Source: CAJQQK01 sp963696075 (GTDB lineage Bacteria; Pseudomonadota; Alphaproteobacteria; Rhizobiales; Hyphomicrobiaceae). Taken from it: DNA of 64,000 nt. The position numbers were made by a program, and so were the translations under genes. Under the pieces are notes generated by a model. The model was not told where the DNA came from. It worked only from the letters and a program-made list of their open reading frames with translations, and did no database searches. Below, piece by piece: positions 33,315-42,209 of the stretch; position 1 is the stretch's first letter, and the number at the start of each line of letters is the position of its first letter. The DNA lies in contig CAVOJD010000031.1 of the NCBI GenBank assembly GCA_963696075.1, forward strand, positions 1 through 64,000, read 5' to 3'.

Positions 33315-34718
33315 GTGGTGTTGAAGCATGCGAACGAGCCGAGTGGTGGCCGGGCATTCGATCCGGCGTCATTCGACAATTCAACGCCGGTTTTGCTCCT
33401 CGGCGGCCAGGCCAATACGCTAGCGCTGTGCCGCAGCTATGGACGGCGCGGCATACCGGTGCGCGTCAGTGGCTCATCATCGATCTGGGCGGCACAATCG
33501 CGCTTTTGCCGGCAGAGTTTCATCATCCCGAAGGGTGTCCGGGCGGAAGACTTCTGGGCCGATCTTCTTTTGTCGGACAAGCATCCGGAACTTCAAGGTA
33601 ATGCGCTGATCTACTGCAATGATGCAGCTATCGAGTTCGTCGCCAACAACCGTCAGGCGTTGGAGGAGCGCTATCTGCTCGATGACAGTCAGCCCGAGAT
33701 GCAGCTCGCGCTGCTCGATAAACTCGAAACGTTGAAGCTTGCGCGGCGGGCGGGTGTCGGGGCGCCGAACTACTGGCTAATGGAGAGTGAAGCCGATTTC
33801 GAGAAGGTGCGTGCGGAACTGAATTGGCCGGTGATCGTCAAGCCCCTGATCTCGCACGAATTCCAGGCCGTTTTTGGAACCAAGTTCTTTCGGATCGACG
33901 AGGATTTCGATGAACTGGTCCGGCGGGTTCGGCAGTGCTGGGAGGCGGAGCAGCCGATCATGCTGGTTGAGCAGATCCCGGGGCCGGACACGCTGTTGTC
34001 GAGCTATTACACCTACATCGACCGGCAGGGGCACTCCTACTTCGACTACACCAAGCGTGTCATTCGGCGGTATCCGATGAATATGGGCGGGGGCACGCTG
34101 CATGAAAGCGCGTGGATGCCGGAGACGGCAGAGGCTGGGCGCCGGTTCTTCGATGGGATCGGGTTTACAGGTTTCGGCAATGTCGAATTCAAGCGAGATC
34201 CACGCGATAACACCCTGAAGATCATCGAGGCCAATGCCCGATTTACGGCGGCGCAGGAATTGGTTGCGCGGTCCGACGCGCCGCTTGACCTGATCTATTA
34301 CTGCCGGCTGACCAAGCAACCGGCGCCGACCTTCACGTCATTTCGTGAGGGCGTGCGGTACTGGTACCTGATCAAGGATTTCCGGGCTTTCGTTGAAATG
34401 CGCCGAAAGGGTTTGATCACCTTCCCGCAATGGGTGAAGAGCGTTTTCCCATTCAATCATGCTTCCTCGCTCTATGACTGGCGTGATCCGTGGCCGTCAG
34501 TCGTGGGGACGATCAGGTTCCATCGCGCCGGTACTTCAATCCCTGCTTGCGCGTCGGCGACGCGCCCGCGCGAAGGCGGCGCCCGTGCGGACGCGCGCTG
34601 CGGCTGGAAGCAGTTCGTGACACAACAGCAGGCGACGGCTTTGACGATCGGAATCTGTCACAGCTGTATTGCTAATTTGCCAAGGATAAAAGCCTTGTGC
34701 GGTGGGGGCGAAGATTAG
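33315..34718 (+). CDS. ATP-grasp carboxylate-amine ligase, probable shifted frame at 3' end
   Basis: About 467 residues. N-terminal pre-ATP-grasp domain (VLLLGGQANTLALCRSYGRRG), then ATP-grasp segments WPVIVKPLISHEF, IMLVEQIPGPDTLLSSYYTY and IIEANARFTAAQELVARSDA. Similar in layout to CarB-like ligases of exopolysaccharide loci. GTG 33315 is preferred (GGGGAG six bases upstream); a TTG at 33309 would overlap the previous stop. From about 34509 the frame becomes Cys-rich and unlike the family (RFHRAGTSIPACASATRP). Removing one G from the gggg run at 34505-34508 gives a more natural charged ending (IAPVLQSLLARRRRARAK) with a stop at 34618-34620. Confidence 0.8.
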   Translation: MVLKHANEPSGGRAFDPASFDNSTPVLLLGGQANTLALCRSYGRRGIPVRVSGSSSIWAAQSRFCRQSFIIPKGVRAEDFWADLLLSDKHPELQGNALIYCNDAAIEFVANNRQALEERYLLDDSQPEMQLALLDKLETLKLARRAGVGAPNYWLMESEADFEKVRAELNWPVIVKPLISHEFQAVFGTKFFRIDEDFDELVRRVRQCWEAEQPIMLVEQIPGPDTLLSSYYTYIDRQGHSYFDYTKRVIRRYPMNMGGGTLHESAWMPETAEAGRRFFDGIGFTGFGNVEFKRDPRDNTLKIIEANARFTAAQELVARSDAPLDLIYYCRLTKQPAPTFTSFREGVRYWYLIKDFRAFVEMRRKGLITFPQWVKSVFPFNHASSLYDWRDPWPSVVGTIRFHRAGTSIPACASATRPREGGARADARCGWKQFVTQQQATALTIGICHSCIANLPRIKALCGGGED

Positions 34719-36003
34719 CAGCGAAACCAACATTACCCGACCCGGCGGGCGCTTCTGGCGGCTGGTCGATCATGGGACATATTTCCTGAAGAATGCGCCC
34801 TGGACGGTTGTGACGACATTCGTCACGGGCCTTTCGACCTATGCGATCATGCTGCTGCTTATGCGGTTCGAGGGGCTTGAGGCGGTCGGTCAGTTTCGCT
34901 TGCTGCTCTCGATCGTGACCATGCTTTCGCTGGCGACGCTGCTGGATACCGGCAAGATACTGATCAAGTATGTCGTGCAGGACGCAGATGGCATGGTGAG
35001 GCCGCTGATGGTCAATCGCATGCTCTGGTCGCTGCTTGGGGTTGCGGCGGGGCTGGTGGTTGCCGGTGTGATGCATTCGCGGGGGGAACCGCTTGCAGTC
35101 GCGGTTCTGGCCGCGTCGCTGCTGCTGCCGCTGACCTATCCGACCAACCTGTTTGCGCAGATCCATCAGGCGCGCCGGTTGTTCCGGTTCAACGCGTTGA
35201 TCAACATCGCCAAACATTCGGTGCTGGTTTCGATGGTCGTGGTTTGGCTGGTGGCGGACTGGAATGTGATCGGTCTTTTCATCGCCTATTTCGCGGTGCT
35301 GACGCTTTTCAACGTCTGGTACATGTCGTGGCATGCCGATGAGTTGCGGTCGGTTTCGCCTGACTCGAAAAAGTCCGTGCGCGAGGCGACCGTGTTGAGT
35401 GGCAGCGGGCTATTGCCGGTCGTGCTCGACAATATCGACAAGTTCCTCGTCTCATATTTCCTGGGGCTCGAGGCGCTGGGGATCTATGCGATCGGCGTTT
35501 CGACGGGCCGGCTGTTGCTCAATCTTGTGAAGCCGATGCTTGTCGTCTATTTGGCGGACCTGGTGAAAAAGCGTCTCAGCCGGAAATTCGAGATCCTTTC
35601 CTTTGTCCTGCTGACGCTCTTCGGACTCGTTGCGGCGATCGCGCTGAAGTTTGTGATGGAGCTCTTCTTCAAGCCCGATGAAATGCAGGCCTATCCGATC
35701 TCTTTCGTCATCCTGGTGGGACTCGGGGTCTATTTCGTCGGTGTCACGAAGTATTACTCGTCGATCTATCACAAGGACAGCTCGCTCAAGGTGCCGGTCA
35801 TTACGAACTTCGTCTCGGCTCCCATTATCGTGGGCTATCTTCTGCTCTCGCTGAATTTTGGGGGGGACTACGCGTTGATCCTTTGCGCGGCTTCGTATCC
35901 GTTGCGCGAGGCGCTCAACATCGTGGTGATCTCGGTTCTCTCGAAATGGTATAAGGTCGTGCTGGTCGAGGACGGGGGCGCCCAGGGGGGCGGCGGGGTG
36001 TGA
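34702..36003 (+). CDS. Lipid-linked oligosaccharide flippase (Wzx-like, MOP superfamily)
   Basis: 433 residues, strongly hydrophobic with about twelve to fourteen helices in pairs, typical of polysaccharide-transport proteins. It opens with WTVVTTFVTGLSTYAIMLLLMRFEGLEAVGQF (in parts: FVTGLSTYAIMLLLMRF, GLEAVGQFRLL), the first-helix pattern of Wzx proteins, and has VVLDNIDKFLVSYFLGLEALGIYAIG at mid-protein (quoted: DNIDKFLVSYFLG). Moves the undecaprenyl-PP repeat unit to the periplasm. Starts with GTG, poor SD, overlapping the preceding frame by 17 bases as read; if that frame ends at 34620 there is an 81-base gap. Confidence 0.88.
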   Translation: MGAKISSETNITRPGGRFWRLVDHGTYFLKNAPWTVVTTFVTGLSTYAIMLLLMRFEGLEAVGQFRLLLSIVTMLSLATLLDTGKILIKYVVQDADGMVRPLMVNRMLWSLLGVAAGLVVAGVMHSRGEPLAVAVLAASLLLPLTYPTNLFAQIHQARRLFRFNALINIAKHSVLVSMVVVWLVADWNVIGLFIAYFAVLTLFNVWYMSWHADELRSVSPDSKKSVREATVLSGSGLLPVVLDNIDKFLVSYFLGLEALGIYAIGVSTGRLLLNLVKPMLVVYLADLVKKRLSRKFEILSFVLLTLFGLVAAIALKFVMELFFKPDEMQAYPISFVILVGLGVYFVGVTKYYSSIYHKDSSLKVPVITNFVSAPIIVGYLLLSLNFGGDYALILCAASYPLREALNIVVISVLSKWYKVVLVEDGGAQGGGGV

Positions 36004-36158
36004 GGTCGCTTGAGACGAGACTACGCGGCTTTCGGGCGGTCGGCTCCGCGGGGGCGTTGAAGGGAAGGCCCTAGCAGCAACTGCAGTGCATTGGATCGCT
36101 TGTTGCCTGGTTTCGCGAACGGGGACGGGTTGAGTTTGAATTTTCGAGGACGCGGCGG

Positions 36159-36950
36159 ATGGATTTGATTTCGCTTTTGGTGCAGCCGTCGATGGTGTTG
36201 GTCGCCCTGAGTATACTCGGGCTGGTCCTGATGCTGTTTCGCGGATGGATCGGGAAGATCGGCCGGGGTGTGCTTTTTGGCTCGGCCCTGCTCTATCTCG
36301 TGTGCGCGTTCTCGCCGCTGCCGCGGCTCTTGATACTGCCGCTCGAGGAGCGGTTTCCGCGGGTGGCGGCGAGTGCTTTCGAGAAGGTCGATGGCATCGT
36401 GGTTCTGGGCGGGGCGATCGATTCCCGGGTCACGAAGCTCAGAAGTCTCATCGCGCTCAATCAAGCGGCCGAACGCTTGACGGAGGCTGCGAGCCTGGCG
36501 CATCGGTTCCCGGAGGCGGTGCTGGTCGTGTCGAACGGCAGCAACAACCGGATCGATGAGACCGATCCGTTCGGGTATGCGGAATATCGGATCTTTGAAG
36601 GGCTCGGGATCGCGCGGGAGCGCATCATCTATGAGCGGCACTCGAATGATACGTATACGAATGCGACGCTTGGCAAGGAAGTGGCCCAGCCGAAGCCAGG
36701 CCAGACCTGGCTGCTCGTGACGACGGCCAGCCACATGGCACGGGCGGTTGGAAGCTTCCGCAAGGTCGGCTTCGATGTTGTGCCTTATCCGGTCGATTTT
36801 CGGACGTTTGGGCCCGGGCGTGGGGTTCGCTTTTTTGCGCGACCCTCGGAGGGCCTTGAGATGATGGATACGGCGGTCAAGGAGTGGATCGGCCTTGTTT
36901 ATTACTGGTTACGCGGGCGCACGTCGGAGCTTTATCCGGCGCCCGAGTAA
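36159..36950 (+). CDS. YdcF/ElyC-like protein (DUF218)
   Basis: 263 residues: two N-terminal membrane helices (about 8-28 and 33-55) then a periplasmic DUF218 domain with GIVVLGGAIDSR, VVSNGSNN, the acidic RIIYERHSNDTYTNA and LLVTTASHMARAVGSFRKVG, all family hallmarks. ElyC, SanA and YdcF act in envelope integrity and possibly undecaprenyl-phosphate metabolism, which fits a polysaccharide locus that competes for that carrier. Faces the GT gene tail to tail with a 45-base gap. Confidence 0.88.
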   Translation: MDLISLLVQPSMVLVALSILGLVLMLFRGWIGKIGRGVLFGSALLYLVCAFSPLPRLLILPLEERFPRVAASAFEKVDGIVVLGGAIDSRVTKLRSLIALNQAAERLTEAASLAHRFPEAVLVVSNGSNNRIDETDPFGYAEYRIFEGLGIARERIIYERHSNDTYTNATLGKEVAQPKPGQTWLLVTTASHMARAVGSFRKVGFDVVPYPVDFRTFGPGRGVRFFARPSEGLEMMDTAVKEWIGLVYYWLRGRTSELYPAPE

Positions 36951-36995
36951 CCAACTCGCGCTTCGACCGTCCAATCGTTCCGTGCCGGCGCCGTT

Positions 36996-38168
36996 TCACT
37001 CTGCCGGTTGCGGTGTGGGGTAGGTGCGACGGTCGTTTTTCTGTTTCATGATTGATTGGAGCACGTCGCGTTCGAGTTCGACGGCGTAGTCCAGCGAGAG
37101 CGTATCGCGGGCGAATTGCGCCGCTTTCCGGCCCACGGCGGGGTCGTAGTTTTCGAGCACCCAACGCAGTTTGTTCTCGATGTCGTCGGCTCCGAAGCCT
37201 TCGGTCAGGTAGCCCGTGACGTTGTCCTCGATCAATTCGAGGATGCCGCCGACAGGGGTGCCGACGCAGATCAGGCCGGAGGCCATTGCCTCGATCAATG
37301 TCTTTGGCATGCCTTCGCGCGTCGAGCACAGAATGTAGAGGCTGTAGTCGTGGTGGATGCGCATCAATTCGGTGTTCGGCACGAAGCCCTTGAAGGTGAC
37401 ATCTGCGCCGACCTTCTCGGCATACGCGCGCAGTTCCGCCTCCTGGGGGCCGCCGCCGTAGAGGTGGAGGGGGTGGCCGAGGCGGGCGCAGGCGGTCATG
37501 AGGTTGATGATGTTCTTGACCTCGTGGAGGCGTCCAACGAACAGGATCGGCCGGGTCATGTCATAGCCGTCAACCGGCCGGAAGCCCTTGAGATCGACGT
37601 AGTTGGGCAGAAGCGTGATCGGGGTCTTCGGTGCCATCGCGCCGTAGTATTCAAGCATCTCGTTCGAGGTGACGGCGGCGTGGTTGGCGGTTCGCATCTG
37701 GAGCTTTTCGAGTTGGAGGGTGATCCAGGCGCGGAACGGTTTGTTCTCGGTCTTGAAGCGGCTGGAGAGCGGGTATCCCAAGCGGAAGAGGTATGGTTTG
37801 CGGGTGATCAAGGCGGCAATCATCGAGGCCCAGGAACCGCTGACCTGGTGGGCCTTGACGACGTCGACTTTCGACAGCGTGCGCCAGTGGATGAGGGGGC
37901 CGATGAACGAATAGATGAGCGCGCCGGGCTTGTTGTCCAGGAATTTTGGCGGCATCAGCAGTTCAACGCTGTTCCAGAAGGGGTTCTCCTGGCGCAGTTG
38001 GTCGAGGAGTTCCTGATCGCTGCGGTGGGAGGTGAACCAGTAGAAGCGGTCGAAGTCGCCTTCTTCGAGGAACCGTTCGTACTGCGCGATGTTGCGCGAG
38101 AGGATGCCCTGGTGGTGTTCGCGGCGGATCGCCAGCAGGTACTCGAAAAACAGAACCATACTCTTCAA
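36996..38168 (-). CDS. GT4-family glycosyltransferase
   Basis: About 390 residues. C-terminal GT-B domain has PILFVGRLHEVKNIINLM, HLYGGGPQEAELRAYAEKVG, VTFKGFVPNTELM and the donor-binding STREGMPKTLIEAMASGLICVG (E-x7-E). The N-terminal domain is less standard but has DVVKAHQVSGSWASMIAAL. TTG 38168 (protein start M-K-S-M-V-L-F-F) is favoured because GGAG lies eight bases upstream; ATG 38159 is the next choice. The 42 extra residues of the longest open frame look non-coding. Second of only two GTs in the locus, so the repeat unit may be short. Last gene of the exopolysaccharide region. Confidence 0.87.
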   Translation of the reverse strand: MKSMVLFFEYLLAIRREHHQGILSRNIAQYERFLEEGDFDRFYWFTSHRSDQELLDQLRQENPFWNSVELLMPPKFLDNKPGALIYSFIGPLIHWRTLSKVDVVKAHQVSGSWASMIAALITRKPYLFRLGYPLSSRFKTENKPFRAWITLQLEKLQMRTANHAAVTSNEMLEYYGAMAPKTPITLLPNYVDLKGFRPVDGYDMTRPILFVGRLHEVKNIINLMTACARLGHPLHLYGGGPQEAELRAYAEKVGADVTFKGFVPNTELMRIHHDYSLYILCSTREGMPKTLIEAMASGLICVGTPVGGILELIEDNVTGYLTEGFGADDIENKLRWVLENYDPAVGRKAAQFARDTLSLDYAVELERDVLQSIMKQKNDRRTYPTPQPAE

Positions 38169-38438
38169 CGCAACAACTCCATTTGTCTGGCGGTGGAACA
38201 TGCCGCGCCGGTGGTTACCGGTGCAGCGTTCACGGGTGGACGTTGCCAAAACGGTTGCGGCCCCTGTCGATGCCGGCACGTCGTGTGCGGTCATTCCAGG
38301 GCGGGACCTGAAGCATTCTTTTACGAAACTCCCGGTCCAGCCGCAGTGCAGATCTGAGGATCGCCGGCTCTGCGTGTGCCTGGTGTGTGGTTTCTGGCAC
38401 AGCCGGGGGTTGCGGGCCCGGTTGGGCCTGCGATCCGG

Positions 38439-39059
38439 TCAGGTCAGCGGCAGCATGACGTGCTCGCGGTAGGTTGGGCGACCTGCCAGGCGTTCGTACC
38501 AGGCACGCAGGTTCGGGAAATTGCCGTGCTCAACGGGAAGCGCGTACCAGCGGTAGGCGACACAGCCCAACGGGAAATCGGCGACGGTGAGGTTGTCGCC
38601 CATGATGTAGTCGCGGCCGGCCAGGTGACGATCGAGAATGGCGATGGCGTCGCGGAAGCCGTTGGCGCCGGCTTCGATGGCGGCGGGGTTGCGCTGGTCT
38701 TCAGGCGTTCTGATCAGGCCCCAGAAGACAGGTGTGATGCACGGCAGGATGGTGGTCTGCTGCCAGTCCATCCACATTTCGGCGCGGGCGCGCTCGCCGG
38801 CATCCGTGGGGATCAGGGTGCCTGGGGCGTGCTTGGCTGCCAGATAACGGACGATGACGTTGGATTCCCAAAGCACAAGGCCGTCGTCGTTGATCGTGGG
38901 GACGCGGCTGTTGGGGTTCATCGCCATGTACCAGTCTTCCTTGACCTTGCCATGTTCGAGGCCGGCGACCTCATGCTCGATCTCAAGGCCGAGTTCGGCG
39001 ATCATCCACATGACCTTCTGGACGTTGATCGAATTGGGTCTGCCCCAGACTTTCAGCAT
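38439..39059 (-). CDS. Glutathione S-transferase family protein
   Basis: 206 residues with thioredoxin-like N-terminal domain (MLKVWGRPNSINVQKVMW; the Ser of RPNSINV is the probable catalytic residue, as in theta/beta-like bacterial GSTs), the cis-Pro in SRVPTIND and the glutathione gamma-Glu site LWESNVIVRYLA, then an all-helical domain with NLTVADFPLG. Probably a detoxification or isomerase activity; substrate unknown. Divergent from the cupin gene; not part of the polysaccharide genes by function. Confidence 0.9.
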   Translation of the reverse strand: MLKVWGRPNSINVQKVMWMIAELGLEIEHEVAGLEHGKVKEDWYMAMNPNSRVPTINDDGLVLWESNVIVRYLAAKHAPGTLIPTDAGERARAEMWMDWQQTTILPCITPVFWGLIRTPEDQRNPAAIEAGANGFRDAIAILDRHLAGRDYIMGDNLTVADFPLGCVAYRWYALPVEHGNFPNLRAWYERLAGRPTYREHVMLPLT

Positions 39060-39251
39060 TGCCGTTTTCCCTGCTTGGTACGGTTCATTTCAGGTGGTTC
39101 GTCGGTCGCGACCGATCATGGGTGGCGCGGCGGACAACTCCAATGGTTGCGGGGCATGCATAGCATGGGGCAATCAGTTTGGCACAGGATCGGTTCGCGG
39201 GGGTTGGAGCGGGGCCGGCCGCTGGCACAGGTGCGAGGCGAGAGGTTCGAA

Positions 39252-39758
39252 ATGGATGTCGAGGCAATCGAACTCAGGGATGATGGGCGGGTTCCGAACA
39301 ATCCGGATCTGGCGCTCGTAGTTTATCGGGGGGCGCTGGCGCGGGAGATGGAACCGGCGGATGTGATCCGGCTGTTCGGTGGCAATGGCTGGCGGGGGGG
39401 CTGGGTCAACGGCATTTTTCCGTATCACCACTATCATGCCCGGTCGCATGAAGTGCTGGCGAACGTGGGGGCGGCCGTCACGGTGCAATTCGGCGGGGAA
39501 AAGGGGCCGGTCGTGTCATTCGAGGCGGGCGATGTGGTCGTCATCCCGGCCGGGGGCGGTCATTGCCGGGTGTCGAGCGGTGGTGGCTTGGTGATCGTCG
39601 GCGCCTATCCGGTGGGCCAAGAAGATTGGGATCTGAGCCGCGCCGATAACCCGGCGGACTATGCGCGGGCGCACGATGAAATTGCGCGAGTTGCGCTGCC
39701 GCTGCTTGATCCGGTGACCGGTCAGCGCGGTCCGCTGCTTGATCTGTGGGCCTCGTGA
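39252..39758 (+). CDS. Cupin-domain protein
   Basis: 168 residues. One cupin barrel is visible: motif 1 YHHYHARSHEVLANVGAAVTVQFGG (metal-binding His in HHYHARSHE), spacer, and motif 2 AGDVVVIPAGGGHCRVS. Such proteins bind metals and act as dioxygenases, isomerases or storage proteins; reaction unknown. ATG 39252 is chosen because AGAGG is six bases upstream; the longer open frame reaching back to 38376 is the antisense strand of the GST gene. Followed by a hairpin terminator. Confidence 0.83.
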   Translation: MDVEAIELRDDGRVPNNPDLALVVYRGALAREMEPADVIRLFGGNGWRGGWVNGIFPYHHYHARSHEVLANVGAAVTVQFGGEKGPVVSFEAGDVVVIPAGGGHCRVSSGGGLVIVGAYPVGQEDWDLSRADNPADYARAHDEIARVALPLLDPVTGQRGPLLDLWAS

Positions 39759-39792
39759 GCGCGCTTGGGGAGATCGGAGATCGTTAGAGTGA

Positions 39793-39817
39793 GCCTGCCG
39801 GGGATTTTCCGGCAGGC
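39793..39817. terminator. Hairpin terminator between convergent genes
   Basis: Arms gcctgccgg and ccggcaggc (9 bp) with loop ggatttt, 35 bases after the cupin stop and facing the small secreted-protein gene. No long T-run, so strength is uncertain. Confidence 0.65.
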
Positions 39818-39872
39818 CGTTGGTTTGCTGCACAGGGCGACGGGTTGTCGGGTCCCTTGCGTGCCGGGGAAG

Positions 39873-40100
39873 CTACTTTCTGCAGGGGCCGCTGCTGACG
39901 CCGCCGTCATCGCTGAAGGACATGCACGTTGCTTCAGCCTTCTTGACCGTCTGAGGCTTTTTGGCGCTCTTGGCGACGCACTTGCCGGCAGATTTGGACC
40001 AAGAGGTGCCGGCTTTGCACTTCGGTGCAGCGGTTGCAGGAAGGGTGGCGGCTGCCGCCATGGCGGCGATCAGACCGAGGGAAATAGCAAGAGTTTTCAT
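39873..40100 (-). CDS. Small secreted cysteine-containing protein
   Basis: 75 residues. Clear signal peptide (MKTLAISLGLIAAMAAAATL, cut near ATAA/P), then a mature peptide of about 48 residues, Lys- and Ser-rich, with four Cys (PKCKAG, GKCVAK, ATCMSF, GPCRK) that could form two disulfides in the periplasm. ATG 40100 has GGAG eight bases upstream; a GTG at 40109 is the alternative. I do not recognise the family; function unknown. Confidence 0.72.
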   Translation of the reverse strand: MKTLAISLGLIAAMAAAATLPATAAPKCKAGTSWSKSAGKCVAKSAKKPQTVKKAEATCMSFSDDGGVSSGPCRK

Positions 40101-40267
40101 GAGGCGCACTCCAAGGCGCGAAGGGCACGTTGGCCAGCCACGTCATCGTGATCCAGCGCATGACCCGCGCGGGAATTAGGGCTAAGGCGCGGGTTCGGCA
40201 AGATGGGAAATGATGGGCACACCGTCACGTTTGCGTGATTGTAACTGCGCTTTGCCGCGCCGCGGTT

Positions 40268-41542
40268 TCAGAGGCCCGCGACGGCGTGGCCCGACGCCTT
40301 TTTCGGGCGGCGCATTGCGATCAACCGGTGCGCCTCGTCGCTGCATCCTTGGCGGAGCAAGGCGGACAAATACATGAACTCGAGGAGGTCGCGCTGGGCG
40401 CGGCTGCCGCCGAGGCGTTCGTGCTGGGCCATGACCGGGGTGAGGGCTGCGATGCATTCCGCCCACGCCTGGCGGGCGAACGCGCGGAAGGCTTCGCCGG
40501 CCTTGGTGACGAGTTCGCCGGCGGGACCACGGGCGTCGCGGATGATCTTCTCGAGCGCTTCGGTGTCTCCGGCCATGGCGTGGGCGAGGGCTGCATGCGT
40601 GTCGGCGAAGGCGATGCCGGGTTCGGGAAAGATCTTTTTTGCGTAGGCGCTGATCTGGTGCCAGCGATCAGCCTGTGAGGGCGCGCCTGCAAATTCGGCG
40701 CGCATCAGGAAGGATGCCGCATCGGTGAGCACGTTGAGGGGTGGGCCCCAGGCGCCGTCGGGGCGAACGTCTGCTTCGAAGACTTCCCAGGCGCGGTCCC
40801 AGTGGCCCTGCTCCATGGCCCAGAGCGCGGTGTGCCAGGAGATGTGGCAATGGAGGGGCGCGCGCTTGTCGTAGTCGTTTCGCCAACCGTCGATGTAGCG
40901 GTAGCCGGCTTCAGTCTCGCCATTCTCGTAGTAGATGTGGGCGCGGATGTGGGCGCCGTGGGCGTTGCGCGGATTGCCGGCAAGCGAGCGCTCGATGGTG
41001 CCGATGGAGGTTGCGATCTGCCCGGCCTCGACCTGGCCGAAGGCGTGGACGCATGTGAACCACCAGTCGTCGCCGTAGTGGGGGGCGAGGTGGTTGAGGA
41101 AGGCGAGTTGTTCGGCTTCGCGGCCGGGCTGACCGGAAAAGCCGATGAGGCCGAAGACGCCGGTGCAGGGCTGGACGATGAGGGCGTCGCGGGGATGATC
41201 GGCGGTGTGGGCGAGGATCGCCTTGTAGGCGTCGGCGCCACGGCCGGCGATCAGGTGGCTCATGGCGGCGATGTGGGATTGCTCGCGGCCGGAGGTTTTG
41301 GGGGCGAGGCCGTCGGCGGTGGCCATCGCGTCGCGGGCTTCGGGCATGCGCGCTGAAATCTGCGCCGCGCGGGCGATGCCGGCGTAGGCAAGGGCGAAGT
41401 CGGGGTCGGCCTCGGTTGCGCGGCGGAAGGCCTCCTCGGCTCCGGCATTGGCGGAGATCAGGCGGTCGACGCCGTCGACGTAAGCATCGCGTGCGGCGTC
41501 TGACGAGGTTGTGAGCCGGTTGTCGTAGCGGTCGGTCAACAT
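40268..41542 (-). CDS. TTC38-like tetratricopeptide repeat protein
   Basis: 424 residues of helical repeats. Segments such as AYVDGVDRLISANAGAEEAFRRATEADPDFALAYAGIARA match the TPR/TTC38 (StaR-like) family, with AHIYYENGETEAGYRYIDGW, HISWHTALWAMEQGHWDRAWEVFEADV and WGPPLNVLTDAASFLMR later (family pattern H-x-x-W-H-x-AL). No signal peptide, so cytoplasmic. Members are usually uncharacterised and their role is unknown. Single gene on the minus strand. Confidence 0.8.
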   Translation of the reverse strand: MLTDRYDNRLTTSSDAARDAYVDGVDRLISANAGAEEAFRRATEADPDFALAYAGIARAAQISARMPEARDAMATADGLAPKTSGREQSHIAAMSHLIAGRGADAYKAILAHTADHPRDALIVQPCTGVFGLIGFSGQPGREAEQLAFLNHLAPHYGDDWWFTCVHAFGQVEAGQIATSIGTIERSLAGNPRNAHGAHIRAHIYYENGETEAGYRYIDGWRNDYDKRAPLHCHISWHTALWAMEQGHWDRAWEVFEADVRPDGAWGPPLNVLTDAASFLMRAEFAGAPSQADRWHQISAYAKKIFPEPGIAFADTHAALAHAMAGDTEALEKIIRDARGPAGELVTKAGEAFRAFARQAWAECIAALTPVMAQHERLGGSRAQRDLLEFMYLSALLRQGCSDEAHRLIAMRRPKKASGHAVAGL

Positions 41543-41661
41543 AGCGGAGCCTCAAGGAAAATTGTCTGGTTTGGCCCAGTTTCGCGCAAAAATTTCCCGG
41601 CGTCATGTCGAAACGCCTGCGGCAACCCGCGAGATGCCTGGGCGCTCTACCTTTGCTAGCT

Positions 41662-42108
41662 TCACAGTGCGTTCAACTTGGCAAGGTTCACCGCCCTGAG
41701 ATCCGCCTCGGTTGCGCCGTGGTCGTAGGCGGGTGACAGGATTTCCTCGACCGCCGTGACGTCGATGACGACGAATGACGACATGCGGTCGAGGTAGTCG
41801 GCCCAGGCTGCGTCAAATGCAGCCATGACGGCGGCGGGGGCGTCGGACTTGCGGGTGACTTTGGCGGTGCCGGTGACGCGGAGTGCTTTGCGGGCGAGGA
41901 CGTCGGTGAAGCAGATCTCGATGGCGGGGCGCTGCATGAGGTTGGTGATGGTGCCGGGGGAGCGAATGTTGCCGAAGGCGATCGTCGTGGGGTCGACAAC
42001 GACAAAGGTTGCCTTGGTCGAGACCGAGGGCGTTCCGTCGGCATTCACAGTCGCGACCGAGCCTGCGTTGAAAGTCATGATCATGTCGCGCATGGCATCG
42101 GTCAGCAT
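41662..42108 (-). CDS. Pyridoxamine 5'-phosphate oxidase-family FMN-binding protein
   Basis: 148 residues with the split-barrel flavin-reductase/PNPOx-like fold: ATVNADGTPSVSTKATFVVVDPTTIAFGNIRSPGTITNL (quoted: GTPSVSTKATFVVVD, IAFGNIRSPGT), then PAIEICFTDV and LRVTGTAKV. Likely binds FMN or F420-like cofactors; no specific reaction can be stated. ATG 42108 is preferred with AGGA six bases upstream; the 29 extra residues of the longer frame look non-coding. Confidence 0.82.
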   Translation of the reverse strand: MLTDAMRDMIMTFNAGSVATVNADGTPSVSTKATFVVVDPTTIAFGNIRSPGTITNLMQRPAIEICFTDVLARKALRVTGTAKVTRKSDAPAAVMAAFDAAWADYLDRMSSFVVIDVTAVEEILSPAYDHGATEADLRAVNLAKLNAL

Positions 42109-42209
42109 TGGCGTGTCCTGTTTTTCGGCTGGCCTGAAAGGTCCCGGCGCGCCGCTTCGCGTCGTCCGGGACCGCAGGGTGATAGGGCTGTTCACGCTAT
42201 GGCTTGCGC

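Noticed and set aside
38376..39251. Long N-terminal extension of the cupin gene
   Set aside because: It is antisense to the GST gene; the GAGAGG-linked ATG at 39252 gives a complete cupin.
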